From: Copromyces sp. CBS 386.78 | Taxonomy: Eukaryota; Ascomycota; Sordariomycetes; Sordariales; Sordariaceae | Assembly: GCA_030685235.1 (NCBI GenBank) | Contig: MU839081.1 | Span: forward strand, 434,001 to 498,000 | Direction: 5' to 3' | DNA length: 64,000 nt | Shown here: positions 41,958 through 52,370 of the stretch, piece by piece | Position numbering within the stretch: the first letter of the stretch is position 1 | Layout: every line of letters begins with the position of its first letter | Program-made: the position numbers and the translations under genes | Notes under the pieces: model-generated | The model's database searches: none | What the model saw: the letters and a program-made list of their open reading frames with translations, nothing else | Told to the model about the DNA's origin: nothing

Positions 41958-44954
41958 TCACGAGGACGAGACGTCCTCCATCGAGCTACTATAGCCGCTC
42001 TCTGCCCCGCCAGCAGTGGCAACCAAACTGCCAGTGTGCAGCATGTCCACCTCTATTCCGGTGGCGGTTGCCAGTGGGCTGTCGTCCCCGTCCACCACAG
42101 CCGCCCGCGGCATCACCAACCGCATATTGAGGCCGCTGTCCGGCGACATGCGATTGTCGTCACTGCTGTCCATCCGCACATCAGTCTCGGTATCGAACGC
42201 CAAATCGTCCTTCCAAATGTACGTATTGTTGTCCGAAAAATGTGGGTTTGCTCGGCGCGACATCTGCCCTTCCGAGAAAGACTCTTCATCCACTTCCTCA
42301 ACTTCGTCGTCCGAAAGGAGATCATCGCCGTCGTCCCAGCTCGAATCGGAGCTGAAAGGGGGATAGAATATCGCCGGCGGGGGGAGTGGAGCTGGGTTCA
42401 GCCTTCGGAATCCTCCAGAGACGTATTCGATCTGCAGAGGCGCAACAACCAGGTTGCGACTGCGAGGGGGCGGCAGGGGCGACGACGTTCTAATCGATGC
42501 CAAGCATTCGGCGATGATCTTGGCCGTGTCTTCCGATGTCGTCGAGTGTGGCAGGTGTCGCTGCAGCATAGGTCTGATGACGCGGCGGGTGGTGACGAAA
42601 ATAGCAAAATGGTCATCAGGAAGTACCCCACCAAGGCCGGAGGGGTCCATGACTTCTTTGGCAAGAGGCTGAACTTGAACCTTGGCAGGATCCTCGCACC
42701 AAGGGAAGACAAAATCCTCATCATTCGGCGAGGAGCCGTCGTCGGAAACGAGATCAGGTGGGTTTTGCGGATCAGAATCCATTACCTCGGCCACGCGGGC
42801 ACGGTCATCGCTGAGCGGCCTGACGGGAAGCGAGGATCCAGACAACGTCCGCTGCAGCACATGTTCAGTTTCAGCATCAGATCCGGATGCCTCTTGCTCG
42901 CGGCCGGCAGCCGTCATCTGCGCTTTTGGCGACATATCGCCGGGGTCTCCTGAAAGATCGGTGCAGAATTGAGCCCCGGAGTAGTAAACGATGGCACCGT
43001 CATATCGCCGCTTCCTCCGCTGCTGCGTTGTCCCCGATCCGCTAAAGTCCCATTTCGAGTTGCCCAGGTTGCTCTCATCGACGGCATCCTCCGAGCCGTT
43101 GGACGTCGACTCCTCCAAAGACGTCTCGACCGAGGATGAATGGCGGTGTACAAACATAGGTTTGTAATGAAAGGTGTCCGAAGGTGACCTCGAAGGACCG
43201 AACCTCCCAAGTTCCGAACGGGTCGGCTGCGTCTTCTGCGTCTTCCTCCGACCAGTCTTATCCGAGCCGTCCTCGGTATCTTCCGTCAGGGGGCTATTCT
43301 GAGACTTGTCCTCGCTGCTGTCGCTGCTGAACTTGGTTCCATCGGTTCCACCACGCCAGCGGACTTTCCGACCATCAGAAGAGAGCTGGAATTTCGTGCT
43401 CTTTTCCGAGACGGCCTGGCGAATGAAACTCGGTGTTACGTTAAACATGTGCAGCTGGGCGAGGTTGCATAGCAAATTGAGATACACCCAGCCTTCCGCA
43501 TCCGGGGCGACATCTTGATAGCTGGCCCGGCTTCCCTGCAAGAATTCGGGAGATACCAAGCCCAGATGACGGATGTAGTCCATATTTTCGGAAGGTATTT
43601 GGACTCGATCGGGGTCCAAATCGCGGGGCCTGGTTGGTCGCTGGTCCGGCGCAATGGCTCCTGGGGGCGAGGTGTTGTTAACAGTTCGACCGCCGCTTCC
43701 ACTTCCATCCCCGCTTGCCGTCCCAGTTCCGCCGAGTTCGGTTTGGTCGCCACCTGAGTTGGACGCAGAAATTGTGTCCTTGGAGGAGCGAATTTTCCGT
43801 CCATCTTCTCCCTCCTGTAGCTGGATGCGAGCTTCGCGCAATCCTTCCGGAGGGGGGCGGGGAGGTGCCATGATGGTTCCTTCTGACACGAGCGGTGCAT
43901 CCATACTCGGCATGGACCGGTTGCGCTGCATGTTTCGTCTACTAATCTTTCCGGTGAACAGTTGCTCCAAGCGCCGGACGACGAGCTTCTTCTTCTCCTT
44001 GTCGGTCATGACAATATGCTGAGGAAGCAGGCCCTCAGGCGTGTCGCGCAGGTAACTTCCTACCTTTTGGGACGACGTTGATTTCGCCCTGAACAGCGAA
44101 GGTCGCCCGAGCGACGGACCAGAGGAGCGAGGCGCATGGGAGCTACGGCCCGTCGACATGGAGGCGTATGCGGAATCGACAGGACGGCTGCGCGACGACG
44201 ACGACGAGTCGTGCTTGGACAACGATACCCCGGACGAGTGAACAGCCTTTCCATGTCTTCCAGTCTTCCTCCGCTGCGATGTCGATTCGCTTGAGTCCCC
44301 GAGACTGGCAGCAAACTCGCGAAGCGTCGCCTCCAATTCGCGTTTCTTTCTTTTCGGTAACCCATGTACCTTGATCTCAAACAATTTCTCCTTCCTCATC
44401 AAGTCGGAACCAAACTGCTTATACCTCTTCAGCTCCTCCTTTAGCCGTTTGTTTTCGACAGTCAAGTCGTCAATGACACTGCGGAAGTCATCGGCGCTGC
44501 TGCTGTGCGCAACAGCCGAGCGGAACCCTTGCATCTGGGCACCACCGGACGGGTAAGATGGGTTTCGTCCAGGCGGATACCTGGTATCCTCGTTAGAGGA
44601 GTCAGTCTCCTTCTGATAAAAAGGAGGATCGACTTCCATATTGTTGCTCTCGTCATTAAAGGCGGCAACGGGATTACTGTTGGATTGGTCAAACCAATTC
44701 TTGGGGTCGCTATGCCCTGTATCGTTGCTTTCTCCAGACGAGTTTCTTCGAGTGGGCGAGCTCGTGGGTTGGGGTTGGGGTTCGGTCACTCCCAGTGCGG
44801 AAGATGAAGTAACTCTGCTGCTAGCATCTCGCGCAAGGCGGTGATTATGAAGTGTTATTGACTTGTCTGGGGAAGCACGCCGGGGTAGGGGGTGACAACG
44901 GCTGTCAAAGGGTGGCGGGCGCATGCCCTGTGATTTATCCCCACTGTCCGCCAT
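41958..44954 (-). CDS. frq: circadian clock protein FREQUENCY (FRQ)
   Basis: An uninterrupted minus-strand frame of 998 aa from ATG 44954 (MADSGDKSQGMRPPPFDSR), instantly recognisable as Neurospora FRQ. FRQ forms homodimers, binds FRH and casein kinase 1, and inhibits the White Collar Complex that transcribes frq, closing the fungal circadian loop. Visible features: coiled coil at about residues 155-185 (DDFRSVIDDLTVENKRLKEEL), basic nuclear-localisation-type motif PKRKKR at 200-205, long Ser-rich segments with many SP/TP and acidic casein-kinase sites, the conserved block SENMDYIRHLGLVSPEFLQG, and an acidic C-terminal segment (DDEVEEVDEESFSEG). In-frame ATGs at codons 1, 11 and 106 match the N. 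crassa arrangement in which the third AUG starts the short isoform. Compared with the N. crassa protein as I remember it there are scattered substitutions and small length differences but no truncation. The frame is open 8 codons further upstream without an ATG. Confidence 0.98.
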   Translation of the reverse strand: MADSGDKSQGMRPPPFDSRCHPLPRRASPDKSITLHNHRLARDASSRVTSSSALGVTEPQPQPTSSPTRRNSSGESNDTGHSDPKNWFDQSNSNPVAAFNDESNNMEVDPPFYQKETDSSNEDTRYPPGRNPSYPSGGAQMQGFRSAVAHSSSADDFRSVIDDLTVENKRLKEELKRYKQFGSDLMRKEKLFEIKVHGLPKRKKRELEATLREFAASLGDSSESTSQRRKTGRHGKAVHSSGVSLSKHDSSSSSRSRPVDSAYASMSTGRSSHAPRSSGPSLGRPSLFRAKSTSSQKVGSYLRDTPEGLLPQHIVMTDKEKKKLVVRRLEQLFTGKISRRNMQRNRSMPSMDAPLVSEGTIMAPPRPPPEGLREARIQLQEGEDGRKIRSSKDTISASNSGGDQTELGGTGTASGDGSGSGGRTVNNTSPPGAIAPDQRPTRPRDLDPDRVQIPSENMDYIRHLGLVSPEFLQGSRASYQDVAPDAEGWVYLNLLCNLAQLHMFNVTPSFIRQAVSEKSTKFQLSSDGRKVRWRGGTDGTKFSSDSSEDKSQNSPLTEDTEDGSDKTGRRKTQKTQPTRSELGRFGPSRSPSDTFHYKPMFVHRHSSSVETSLEESTSNGSEDAVDESNLGNSKWDFSGSGTTQQRRKRRYDGAIVYYSGAQFCTDLSGDPGDMSPKAQMTAAGREQEASGSDAETEHVLQRTLSGSSLPVRPLSDDRARVAEVMDSDPQNPPDLVSDDGSSPNDEDFVFPWCEDPAKVQVQPLAKEVMDPSGLGGVLPDDHFAIFVTTRRVIRPMLQRHLPHSTTSEDTAKIIAECLASIRTSSPLPPPRSRNLVVAPLQIEYVSGGFRRLNPAPLPPPAIFYPPFSSDSSWDDGDDLLSDDEVEEVDEESFSEGQMSRRANPHFSDNNTYIWKDDLAFDTETDVRMDSSDDNRMSPDSGLNMRLVMPRAAVVDGDDSPLATATGIEVDMLHTGSLVATAGGAESGYSSSMEDVSSS
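44637..44639 (-). other. frq: start codon of short FRQ isoform (third in-frame AUG, codon 106)
   Basis: ATG giving MEVDPPFYQK. In N. crassa short FRQ starts at the third AUG; the codon and its surrounding sequence (NDESNNMEVDPP) are kept here. Confidence 0.75.
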
Positions 44955-44998
44955 GTTCACCCTATTAGGCTGCGTCAAGCGACTGCGATGCTACTCAC
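44928..44998 (-). other. frq: candidate alternative intron spanning the long-FRQ start codon
   Basis: On the minus strand a GTGAGT donor at 44998 lies 44 nt upstream of AUG-L (44954). Two AG acceptors follow it: one ending at 44944 (GCGGACAG) and one at 44928 (AAATCACAG), giving introns of 55 or 71 nt. A CTAAT branch-like element sits between. Splicing to either would remove the long-FRQ AUG and leave translation to begin at the downstream AUG of short FRQ. In N. crassa such temperature-sensitive splicing sets the long/short ratio. Which acceptor is used here is not known. Confidence 0.65.
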
Positions 44999-46986
44999 GT
45001 TCGAGTAGCTTGTGGGGACTTCTCATGATACAGCTGTGTGCGTGTCCTTACGACACTTACGACACTTGGGCCGGGCGGATGCCCTCGAAGCCTGTGACTA
45101 TGGAAGCCGCAGACCGGCAGGCAGGCAGGCAGAGGTAGGGTGTGTGTCTCGAGTGTCTAAAGAGCGAGCAAGGCTAAGTTAGAAAACTGAGCAACAACAG
45201 ATGCAAATTTTTCTCCGTCAAAGCACTAATGATGGTTGGAGATGGCAGCAAGGAGGCGCCCCGAGTGTGTTGGGAGCACTCCTCGGCGGGACAGTCGCGC
45301 CATGGTGAAGAAGGACGCTAGAACGGGGATCAATCGAGATTAGAGTCCCAAAATCAACAAACATCGGCGGGAAAGAGCGAAGAGTGGTGGCGGAACGAGA
45401 GTCCTTCTTCTGTCCGGAATCCTGAGATATACGGTCAAGCAATCGGCGGTCTTGCGCGAACTCGGCGAGATGTGTTGTTGGGTATGGGAAGTTGGACACG
45501 GAGGCGGAAAAGGCAGGGAATGATGAAAGCGACGAACAGAACGATGCGCTGGACGTGGTGGGTGGGGGGGGGGTGTGTGTTGAAAAACCAAGGAGAGGGC
45601 AGAGTCAGAAGCTCGCGGAGACGGACATTAACGCCGGTGAGGTGGTCCGGTGGGTAGGTAGTGTTTGTTGACAGGTTCGAAGGGGTTCCGTTTCAGAAAA
45701 GAAGAGCTTCTCGGCTAGGAAGGGGAAGAGAGAAAAGGAGCGAACTGGGCAATGCGGTGGACAAGATGATTTCGCATTTACCTTTTGAAGTTTGAGCTTT
45801 CTTTGGTACAATGGTCGAGTTGAGTGTTCTAAACAGAAAAGGGTCGTCGTTCGAATCGGTGGTGTGGCCGAGCCGACATTCAGGAAAGATCGGCGGTCCC
45901 CTGGAGTTTCCTTTGGAGGTCAGGCCCGGATGCTCGACACGAAGATTGGACAACTGCAGAAAGAGGGATTCTGTGGTGTGCAAAGTGGATGCGATGTAGC
46001 AAAGACGGTTTCGTTCGGATTTGCAGTTTTGGACTCTTTTGGCGTGGGCTATCAGGTACCTTGACAGGCCAATCTGGATGTTGGGCCTGTCAATCCGCCA
46101 CACTGCTACGTCCTGGGTCCTCTGGGGTGGATGGGGAGGGGACTTGTGACAAGGTGGGCAACAAGCCAGATGGGGGTGAAGCAGCAGCACGGAGGCAGCC
46201 GAGGGTGAACTGGTTGAGAGGTACTGACAAAGTACACTCACTACTGAGACTCTCGAGGCAATCGATATCGAATTCGGGTCGGGTGGTTTGTTGGTGGGCG
46301 GTAAGGTGAGGTGCCAGGCGTATGAGATGTGGGTGTGGAATCATCCAGTATTGAACTGGGGAGGGCTAGTAGACAGGAGGGGACTGGGACTGGCTGACTG
46401 GGACCGGAGCACATACACTACCTACTTACGTTGGTTGAGGCCCAAGTCGCAGAGAGACGGGAGTCCAGCGTGAGGCGCTGTTCGACGCGTCGTGCTCACT
46501 TTCCAACAGATGCACAGGAATTGCCCCGATCCTCACTTTCGCCCAGGCTCCAGGGGATCGGGGGGATCGAAAAGTTCAGGGTCCTCTGCGACCGTGTTCT
46601 GATTGGTTGAATCTCGTCCGCTCACGGGAGAAACAAGAGGTACTTGTAGGCCCGCCGCCCTCCCCCAGCCAAACCACCTTGACCTTCTCTCGTGCCGCCC
46701 CGAAAACCCTCACGATGAAGCCGTACACGGCCAGCAACTCTTGCTCCTGATTTCTTCAATTGACCGGATTTTCTCTCCTGTTTCTGCCGAAAAACCAGCG
46801 TACAAGGCCGACGATGTCAGCGCCGGGTGGAGAGAGCTCAAGGTGTTCTTTGTTAGAGGCCTGCTCACTCTGTTCACCCCGCCCGGCTCGATAACATTTG
46901 ATTCCACACCAGCGACCAGTTCTGACCCAGGAGCTCACACCAAAGTTTTCAACCCCGCCGTCGCAAGTCCGTGAGAACCTCGTCCA
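44955..46986 (-). promoter_or_regulatory. frq: frq 5' leader and proximal promoter
   Basis: Two kilobases upstream of AUG-L without a gene on either strand. In N. crassa the frq leader is about 1.5 kb long, spliced and rich in upstream ORFs; the sequence here, with several short ATG-initiated minus-strand frames, fits that. The expected transcription start would lie roughly near 46.4-46.6 kb. The region ends abruptly at the target duplication of the copia element (46987). Confidence 0.6.
46528..46570. promoter_or_regulatory. GATC(G) motif cluster, candidate proximal light-response element
   Basis: GATCC at 46528-46532, GATCG at 46556-46560 and GATCGA at 46565-46570. The last two are 9 bp apart on the same strand. 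The White Collar Complex binds imperfect tandem GATCG(A)-type repeats, and the position, about 1.6 kb upstream of the long-FRQ AUG, is where the N. crassa proximal LRE is expected. Assignment rests on motif and position only. Confidence 0.5.
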
Positions 46987-46991
46987 GGAAT
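46987..46991. repeat. left target-site duplication GGAAT of the copia insertion
   Basis: GGAAT directly precedes the 5' LTR and recurs at 63940-63944 directly after the 3' LTR, a 5-bp duplication typical of LTR retrotransposons. Confidence 0.9.
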
Positions 46992-47164
46992 TGTCAGATT
47001 ACAGGGTGCAGATCACACCCAGATGTAGAGGGTCCCAGTCACCTGACTAAAGGTCTTGGCATTTCTGGGATACCCGAGCACCCCCCAGACCTTCTGGAGC
47101 GGATCTGTTAGAGAGCCAGTTTCTAGATAGTTCAATCAACCAATTCACACCAGTAAATCTAACA
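46992..47164 (+). repeat. 5' LTR of copia element (173 bp)
   Basis: Begins TGTCAGATTACAGGGTGC and ends AAATCTAACA. It differs from the 3' LTR at 12 positions, all transitions. Its outer part is intact while its inner end carries the A/T variants. Confidence 0.93.
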
Positions 47165-50100
47165 ATTAACAGTCTAATACGCGCATTACCCATTAATTAC
47201 CTATAAATACGACGATTAGCATCAATTAATAGTCAATAATCAAACGATACGATATCTCTTTCAAAGATTAGTAATAAGACTAAAGAGAATATCGCCTACC
47301 TCAAAAACGGGGAGGATTGGATCCGCTGGGAACTAATACTCTAATTAAAATATAATACGGATACCCTTAAAAAATAGATCTAAAGTACTATCGAAAGACC
47401 TATCGAACCGAAGCAACCCTATCCGAATTAGTACCCTATTATTAAGGAAGTTAAAGAGCGGATCCGAATCGCTAAGGAAGAATTCAACCTTTTCGATAGT
47501 AGAGCTACTATTTATACTATTATAAATTAGGATAGAATTCGAGAAGTCCCTATTAAATACCGAAAACGAAACGAAATAATCTTCGATACCCTTACTACCG
47601 AAGTAGATCTATTTAATAGGGAACTCTTCAAATTAGAGTTCATACTCTACCCTAACTCTAAAAAAAATTAAAAAGAATTTGTAGCTAGTAATAAGGCTGT
47701 ACGTACTTAAATAAGAACGTTAATTAATTATAGGCTATAAAATAGTATTATAAAAGAAGAATAGGAGACTAACGAATAATATTAATAATTAAAGAGTATA
47801 ACTAACTATAAAATCGTTAACGAATAAATTAAGGTTAGGAAATAATATTATAAAGCGGTCATTATTTTAATTAAAGAACTTAAAAATTAGATTAATTAAT
47901 TTTAGAACTAATTTACTACTATAAATAATAATTAGACTATAAGGGTTAGAGAGACTAAAACTACTAGCTCTTAATATATTAATTTTATTAATATAATTAA
48001 GATTATACGATTTAAATAGTACGAAGGTGCCTAGAAATTCGATAAATAAATAGCCGACGGTACGTTTACGTATATAGAAATCTACAAAGATTTTAAGAAA
48101 TATAGTATCGACTTTACAAAACGCGGGGCTACTACCGGGAAAGGAGGATATTATAACGCTTTTAATACTAGCGAAATTAATATCGAATTTAATAATTAAA
48201 AATTTATTAACGAGAATTAGGATAAAAAAGCCAATAATAAGGACGCTCGTTAAAATAGTAAGAAAAAGCCTATAAAATCTAAATTTAATAAAAGAAAACT
48301 CTAATTGGATAAAACCGAAATTTAAACCCGTAAGAAAGTAGTAAATTTATTTATATATAAAATATATAAGAAGGGATTATACTCCCTAAAGGAATACTAG
48401 TATATTAACCTAAACGTAAGGCCCAAATATATTACGAGGCTATTCCCCTTAATTAAATACGTTATTAAATTTAACTTCGCAAAAGATCCCAAGCTAACTA
48501 AAGAAGTTAAAAGAATCGTAATTAAAAATAGCGGTGAAAAAAAGGTTCTTAAGAAATAAGAGATCGCATAACTACTTAATATAAATCGTAATATTATTTA
48601 TAAATTAACCTTTTAAATTAGCGGGGTATATTAAACTAAAAAAGAAATTTACCCCTTTAAGAATTTAGCAATATTCGACTCTAGTAGCTCGCTTTATATA
48701 TTCAATAAAATTATTCGTTTCTTTTATTTTCATTATATTAACTTAAATAAATATATATAGGCTAGAAATACCTAAGTAGCGATTATAAAATTATTCGTTT
48801 CTTTTATTTTCATTATATTAACTTAAATAAATATATATAGGCTAGAAATACCTAAGTAGCGATTAAAGGGTTTAGGGAGGTTAATATCGTTATTAGAAGA
48901 AAGAACGGTCCTCTAAAATTATAATTGAAGGAAGTCGCCTTTTACCCTAATTTCGCTACTAACTTTATTTCCTATATTTAATTACGAAGGTAGGGTTTCT
49001 ATTAAGATTATTATCCCCTTAATAATTATTTAAAGAAAATTAATAGATTATTCTTCTATTATTTGAATATTATTTATAATTAAATAATTATAGAAATTAT
49101 CCTTCTTTCGTTTATTAAAGCCTCGTTTATAATGCGCCAATATAAAATTAGTTCTTATATACGGCGCCCCTCTAAATAAACGGTAAATATTTAATATTTA
49201 CAATTCAATTATTTAAAACTATAAGTATTCGACTATTTCTAAAACATTAATAGGGTACGGATCCACAATATACTATTAATTAAATACAATACATACGCTA
49301 TAATAAAGATTAAACAATAAATTTATTATATATTTAAGGATTGCGGCTATAAATTAGGGGAGAAACTTATAACGGACTTCTTCGAATTCAACGAAGGAAG
49401 TAACAAAATTAAATATCTCCTCCTTATTATATACCGCTAATTTAATTATATTTAGGATTATTACTTATCAAATCGTTAAATAATTACTATTACTATTACA
49501 CTAGCATCCTATATTAATATACTAAAATAATAGTACAATATTAAGGTCAAAATTTTCGAATTCGATAACGAATTTATAAGCAACGAAATCCAATAAAAAT
49601 TATTATAACGAGGAACGATAATTAAACCTTCTACTCCTAATATATAAATATAGAACGGTAGGGTAGAACGTTCAAGGGGTATAATTAAAGAAAAATATAA
49701 CGCTATATTAATAAACTCAAAATTTCTAATCGATCTATAGCTAAAGATTACTACCGTAACAATTTATCTTATTAATAAATCCCTTTAATACCTTTACAAT
49801 TAGAAATTTCTATTTAAACGGTTCTATACCTATATTATTTAGTAATATAATTATTAAGAAGTATACAAACTAAATTTAAATTATTTAAAAGTCTACGATT
49901 GCAAAGTATTTATAATAACGAATACCGTTTAAAAGAAAGAGAAGCGGCGTTAAAAATATTTATTTAAAGTATAAATAAATTTCTTTATTAATTATTTAGC
50001 GACTTCAATTTACCGTATATAGAATCCGTATATAAATAGAATAATATAAACTAGGGACGTAATCTTTAACGAAGAAATTATATATAACTTAGACTTTAAA

Positions 50101-50168
50101 AAATTAAAAGAAGACTTCTAAATAAGTAGTAAAGAATTAGCGGATCTATTTAATAAAATAGATAAACT
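47165..50168 (+). pseudogene. copia gag and integrase remnant
   Basis: TA-rich sequence with no long frame. Ignoring RIP stops, the plus strand shows an integrase-like block KIFEFDNEFISNEIQ near 49548-49592, corresponding to the copia SDNGxEF motif. The upstream 2 kb should hold gag but nothing can be read with confidence. An 80-bp tandem duplication lies inside (48707-48866). Confidence 0.7.
48707..48866. repeat. 80-bp tandem duplication, two nearly identical copies
   Basis: Copies at 48707-48786 and 48787-48866, each beginning AAAATTATTCGTTTC and ending TAGCGATTA(T/A). They match at 79 of 80 positions although the surrounding repeat is heavily mutated, so the duplication is younger than the RIP. 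Confidence 0.92.
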
Positions 50169-50176
50169 ATATAATT

Positions 50177-50254
50177 GAGAAACTCTATTTGCACGGACAT
50201 AAAACTCTATTTGCACCGTAACCCACTTTTTCCCTCACACATATCCCTAACCCT
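50177..50254 (+). repeat. left terminal inverted repeat of the MULE
   Basis: Matches the complement of 53690-53766 except for a few substitutions and a small indel; ends in the shared ATATCCCTAACCCT. Confidence 0.88.
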
Positions 50255-50349
50255 CGCGCGGCCACACATGTCACATATATTCTTTCGAAAATTTCGCTTA
50301 GAAATTTGGGCATTACCATTCTTTTACGAAATGTTATGCCCAGTGCCAA

Positions 50350-50395
50350 GCCCAGATCTGCACCCAGATCTACACCCAGATCTACACCCAGATTG
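50350..50395. repeat. short tandem repeat, units of about 12-13 bp
   Basis: The unit CCCAGATCTACA recurs about four times just inside the left end of the MULE. Subterminal tandem repeats of this kind can be transposase-binding sites; function here is unknown. Confidence 0.7.
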
Positions 50396-52119
50396 GCTAT
50401 TTTACAGCGTACTTTACAGCGTACTTAACAGTATAGTCGCACATCGCATAATCGTACACCGCTCAATTAAACGATTAATTAATTGTATTCAATCTATATT
50501 AATCTATAGAATAATAATCTATCTAATATTTATCGTATAATCGCTTTCAATTGCCTAGTCTAATTGCTAGCGAATCCTTAGAACCTTATTTACTATTGTA
50601 TACTAGCGATACGTATATTGCGACGACTACCCTATATATTAGTAGGAATAGTATTAGTAAGTATACTTCTACCCTTTATACTTCCTTTCGTAGTACTAAT
50701 AATACGACTTCCTCGTCCTCGTATAGATTTGCCTCCTCTTTCTTTTCCTCCTTTTCTACTTCTTTATATATTGCTACGAAAGCGGCTTTGTTTAGCCTAT
50801 ATAGCGGCTAGGCGGTCGGCTCTATCTTCTTCATCTAAATTAACGCCTTCTTAATTAAATATATTTCGCTAAATAGAAGGGGCGATTCGTATCGAAATTA
50901 TAGGGTTCTAGCTTACCTTAGGTTATCGGCCCCGGCTAGGTTATAGACGAAGCCTTCTTCGAAGTCGTAATAATTAAGCTAACGTAGTTGAAGGAAGGGG
51001 GGTTTAAATATTAATTAGCGTAGTTAATTAGGGAGTACGAGGATTAATTATAAAGGGAATATTATTATGCGGGCGGTTACGTAGATTCTATATGTAGTTA
51101 AAGTTATAATATTTAAAATATTCGTCTTCGTTAGTAAAATTTTTAGTAAGCTATTAATAGGGGTAAAAATCCTATTTAATTAATTTTAATAATTTAAGCC
51201 GGGTAATAAGGCTAGGGTATAATATATACGAATATAGTAAGTTAAATAACTTATTAAATTTGCTTATATATGGCTTTAGCTCATCGGGGTCTAGATTTGT
51301 AGCCGTTACTACAATATTTAGAGTAATATAGTATTATTTAGTGACTAATTCGAATGCTTTCTAATATACTTAGTACGGGGCATCCCTTAACTATTTTATA
51401 TTAAAGTATTTTAATTAGGTAAATTTCGTTTCTTTTTCGTTATATTTATTAATTTGGCGCTTTATTATATTAAGGAGGTGGAAATTCTATGTAATAGTGC
51501 TAATAATTAAATTATTACTTATATATAATACGATAATTAGTATATTATAAACTATATAAGAGGTAATATAGCTAAAAATACTGGGAAAGGTATAAGGTAA
51601 AGTAGAATATAGGGAGTACAAAACTAGGGATATAATTATTACCGCTAATAATAAAATTCTTTAAATTTTAGTTAACTAATTCGATTGGCGAAGTAATACG
51701 ATAGCTAAAATTGAACCTCTCGTTAATATAATAGGTAGCCTACTCTTCTTTAACCGTTATATACGTATCTTTTAAATATATAATAATCGCGGTTTATTAT
51801 TTAAAGAAATTCTCGAACCTTTCCTAAGTAGTATTAAAAGTTTTAATAATATAAGTATAATATACGTATTTTTAAAGATCGTAAAGTCTATTGCGCGAAT
51901 ATTCTATAATATTAGGTAGAGTTCCTAATTAAGCTATATTATTTATTAGTTAATTTATACGGGTAACGATATTGCAATCTTTATTATTAAATTCGTTTAG
52001 AGTAATAATATTGCTAAGTAGTACTAGCTAAGGGTTGGGTAGCGCTAACTAGGTTCGTATTTATATTAATACTAATATCTATCGTTATATTTGCACAATG
52101 GTTGTAATGGAATAAATAT

Positions 52120-52370
52120 AATTAATTAAGGCGGCCGCCTATTTGTCCTATTTGCGCTTGATATTTAATATTACGTTTTTATTAATATAGAAAATATAAA
52201 GTTAGAATCTCGCTTTTAGATAAATTCGTTTAATAGTTACCTTTATTATTAGGTTATAATCTGTAATAGTAATTATTAGCGTTTTAGCGCTAATAATTTC
52301 GCAATATTTATTAATTTACTCTATTAATTAATTAAACCCCTCCTGCTTTTCGTTATTGATAAGGCTAAAT
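52120..52370 (-). pseudogene. MULE transposase core remnant
   Basis: On the minus strand, reading through RIP stops, one finds FSLINNEKQEGFN-LIE, then ITITDYNLIIKVTIKRIYLKA and FQLYIFYINKNVILNIKRK. These correspond to the Mutator transposase pattern FGFINNE...TITDYDLALKxAI...FP-A-xQLCIFHINKNV. The conserved Cys and His of the CIFH motif are now Tyr codons, as C-to-T changes would produce. The rest of the gene (about 50.9-53.3 kb) is unreadable. Confidence 0.8.

Noticed and set aside
41949..42953. 334-codon open frame on plus, antisense to the 3' end of frq
   Set aside because: It is the shadow of the GC-rich frq coding frame, has no family features, and is full of composition-driven Arg/Gly/Ser. 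The known antisense transcript qrf of N. crassa is non-coding.
50175..50854. Open frames at the left end of the MULE
   Set aside because: They arise because the element's end is less mutated; they lie in the terminal repeat and subterminal tandem repeats and lie on the strand opposite to the transposase.
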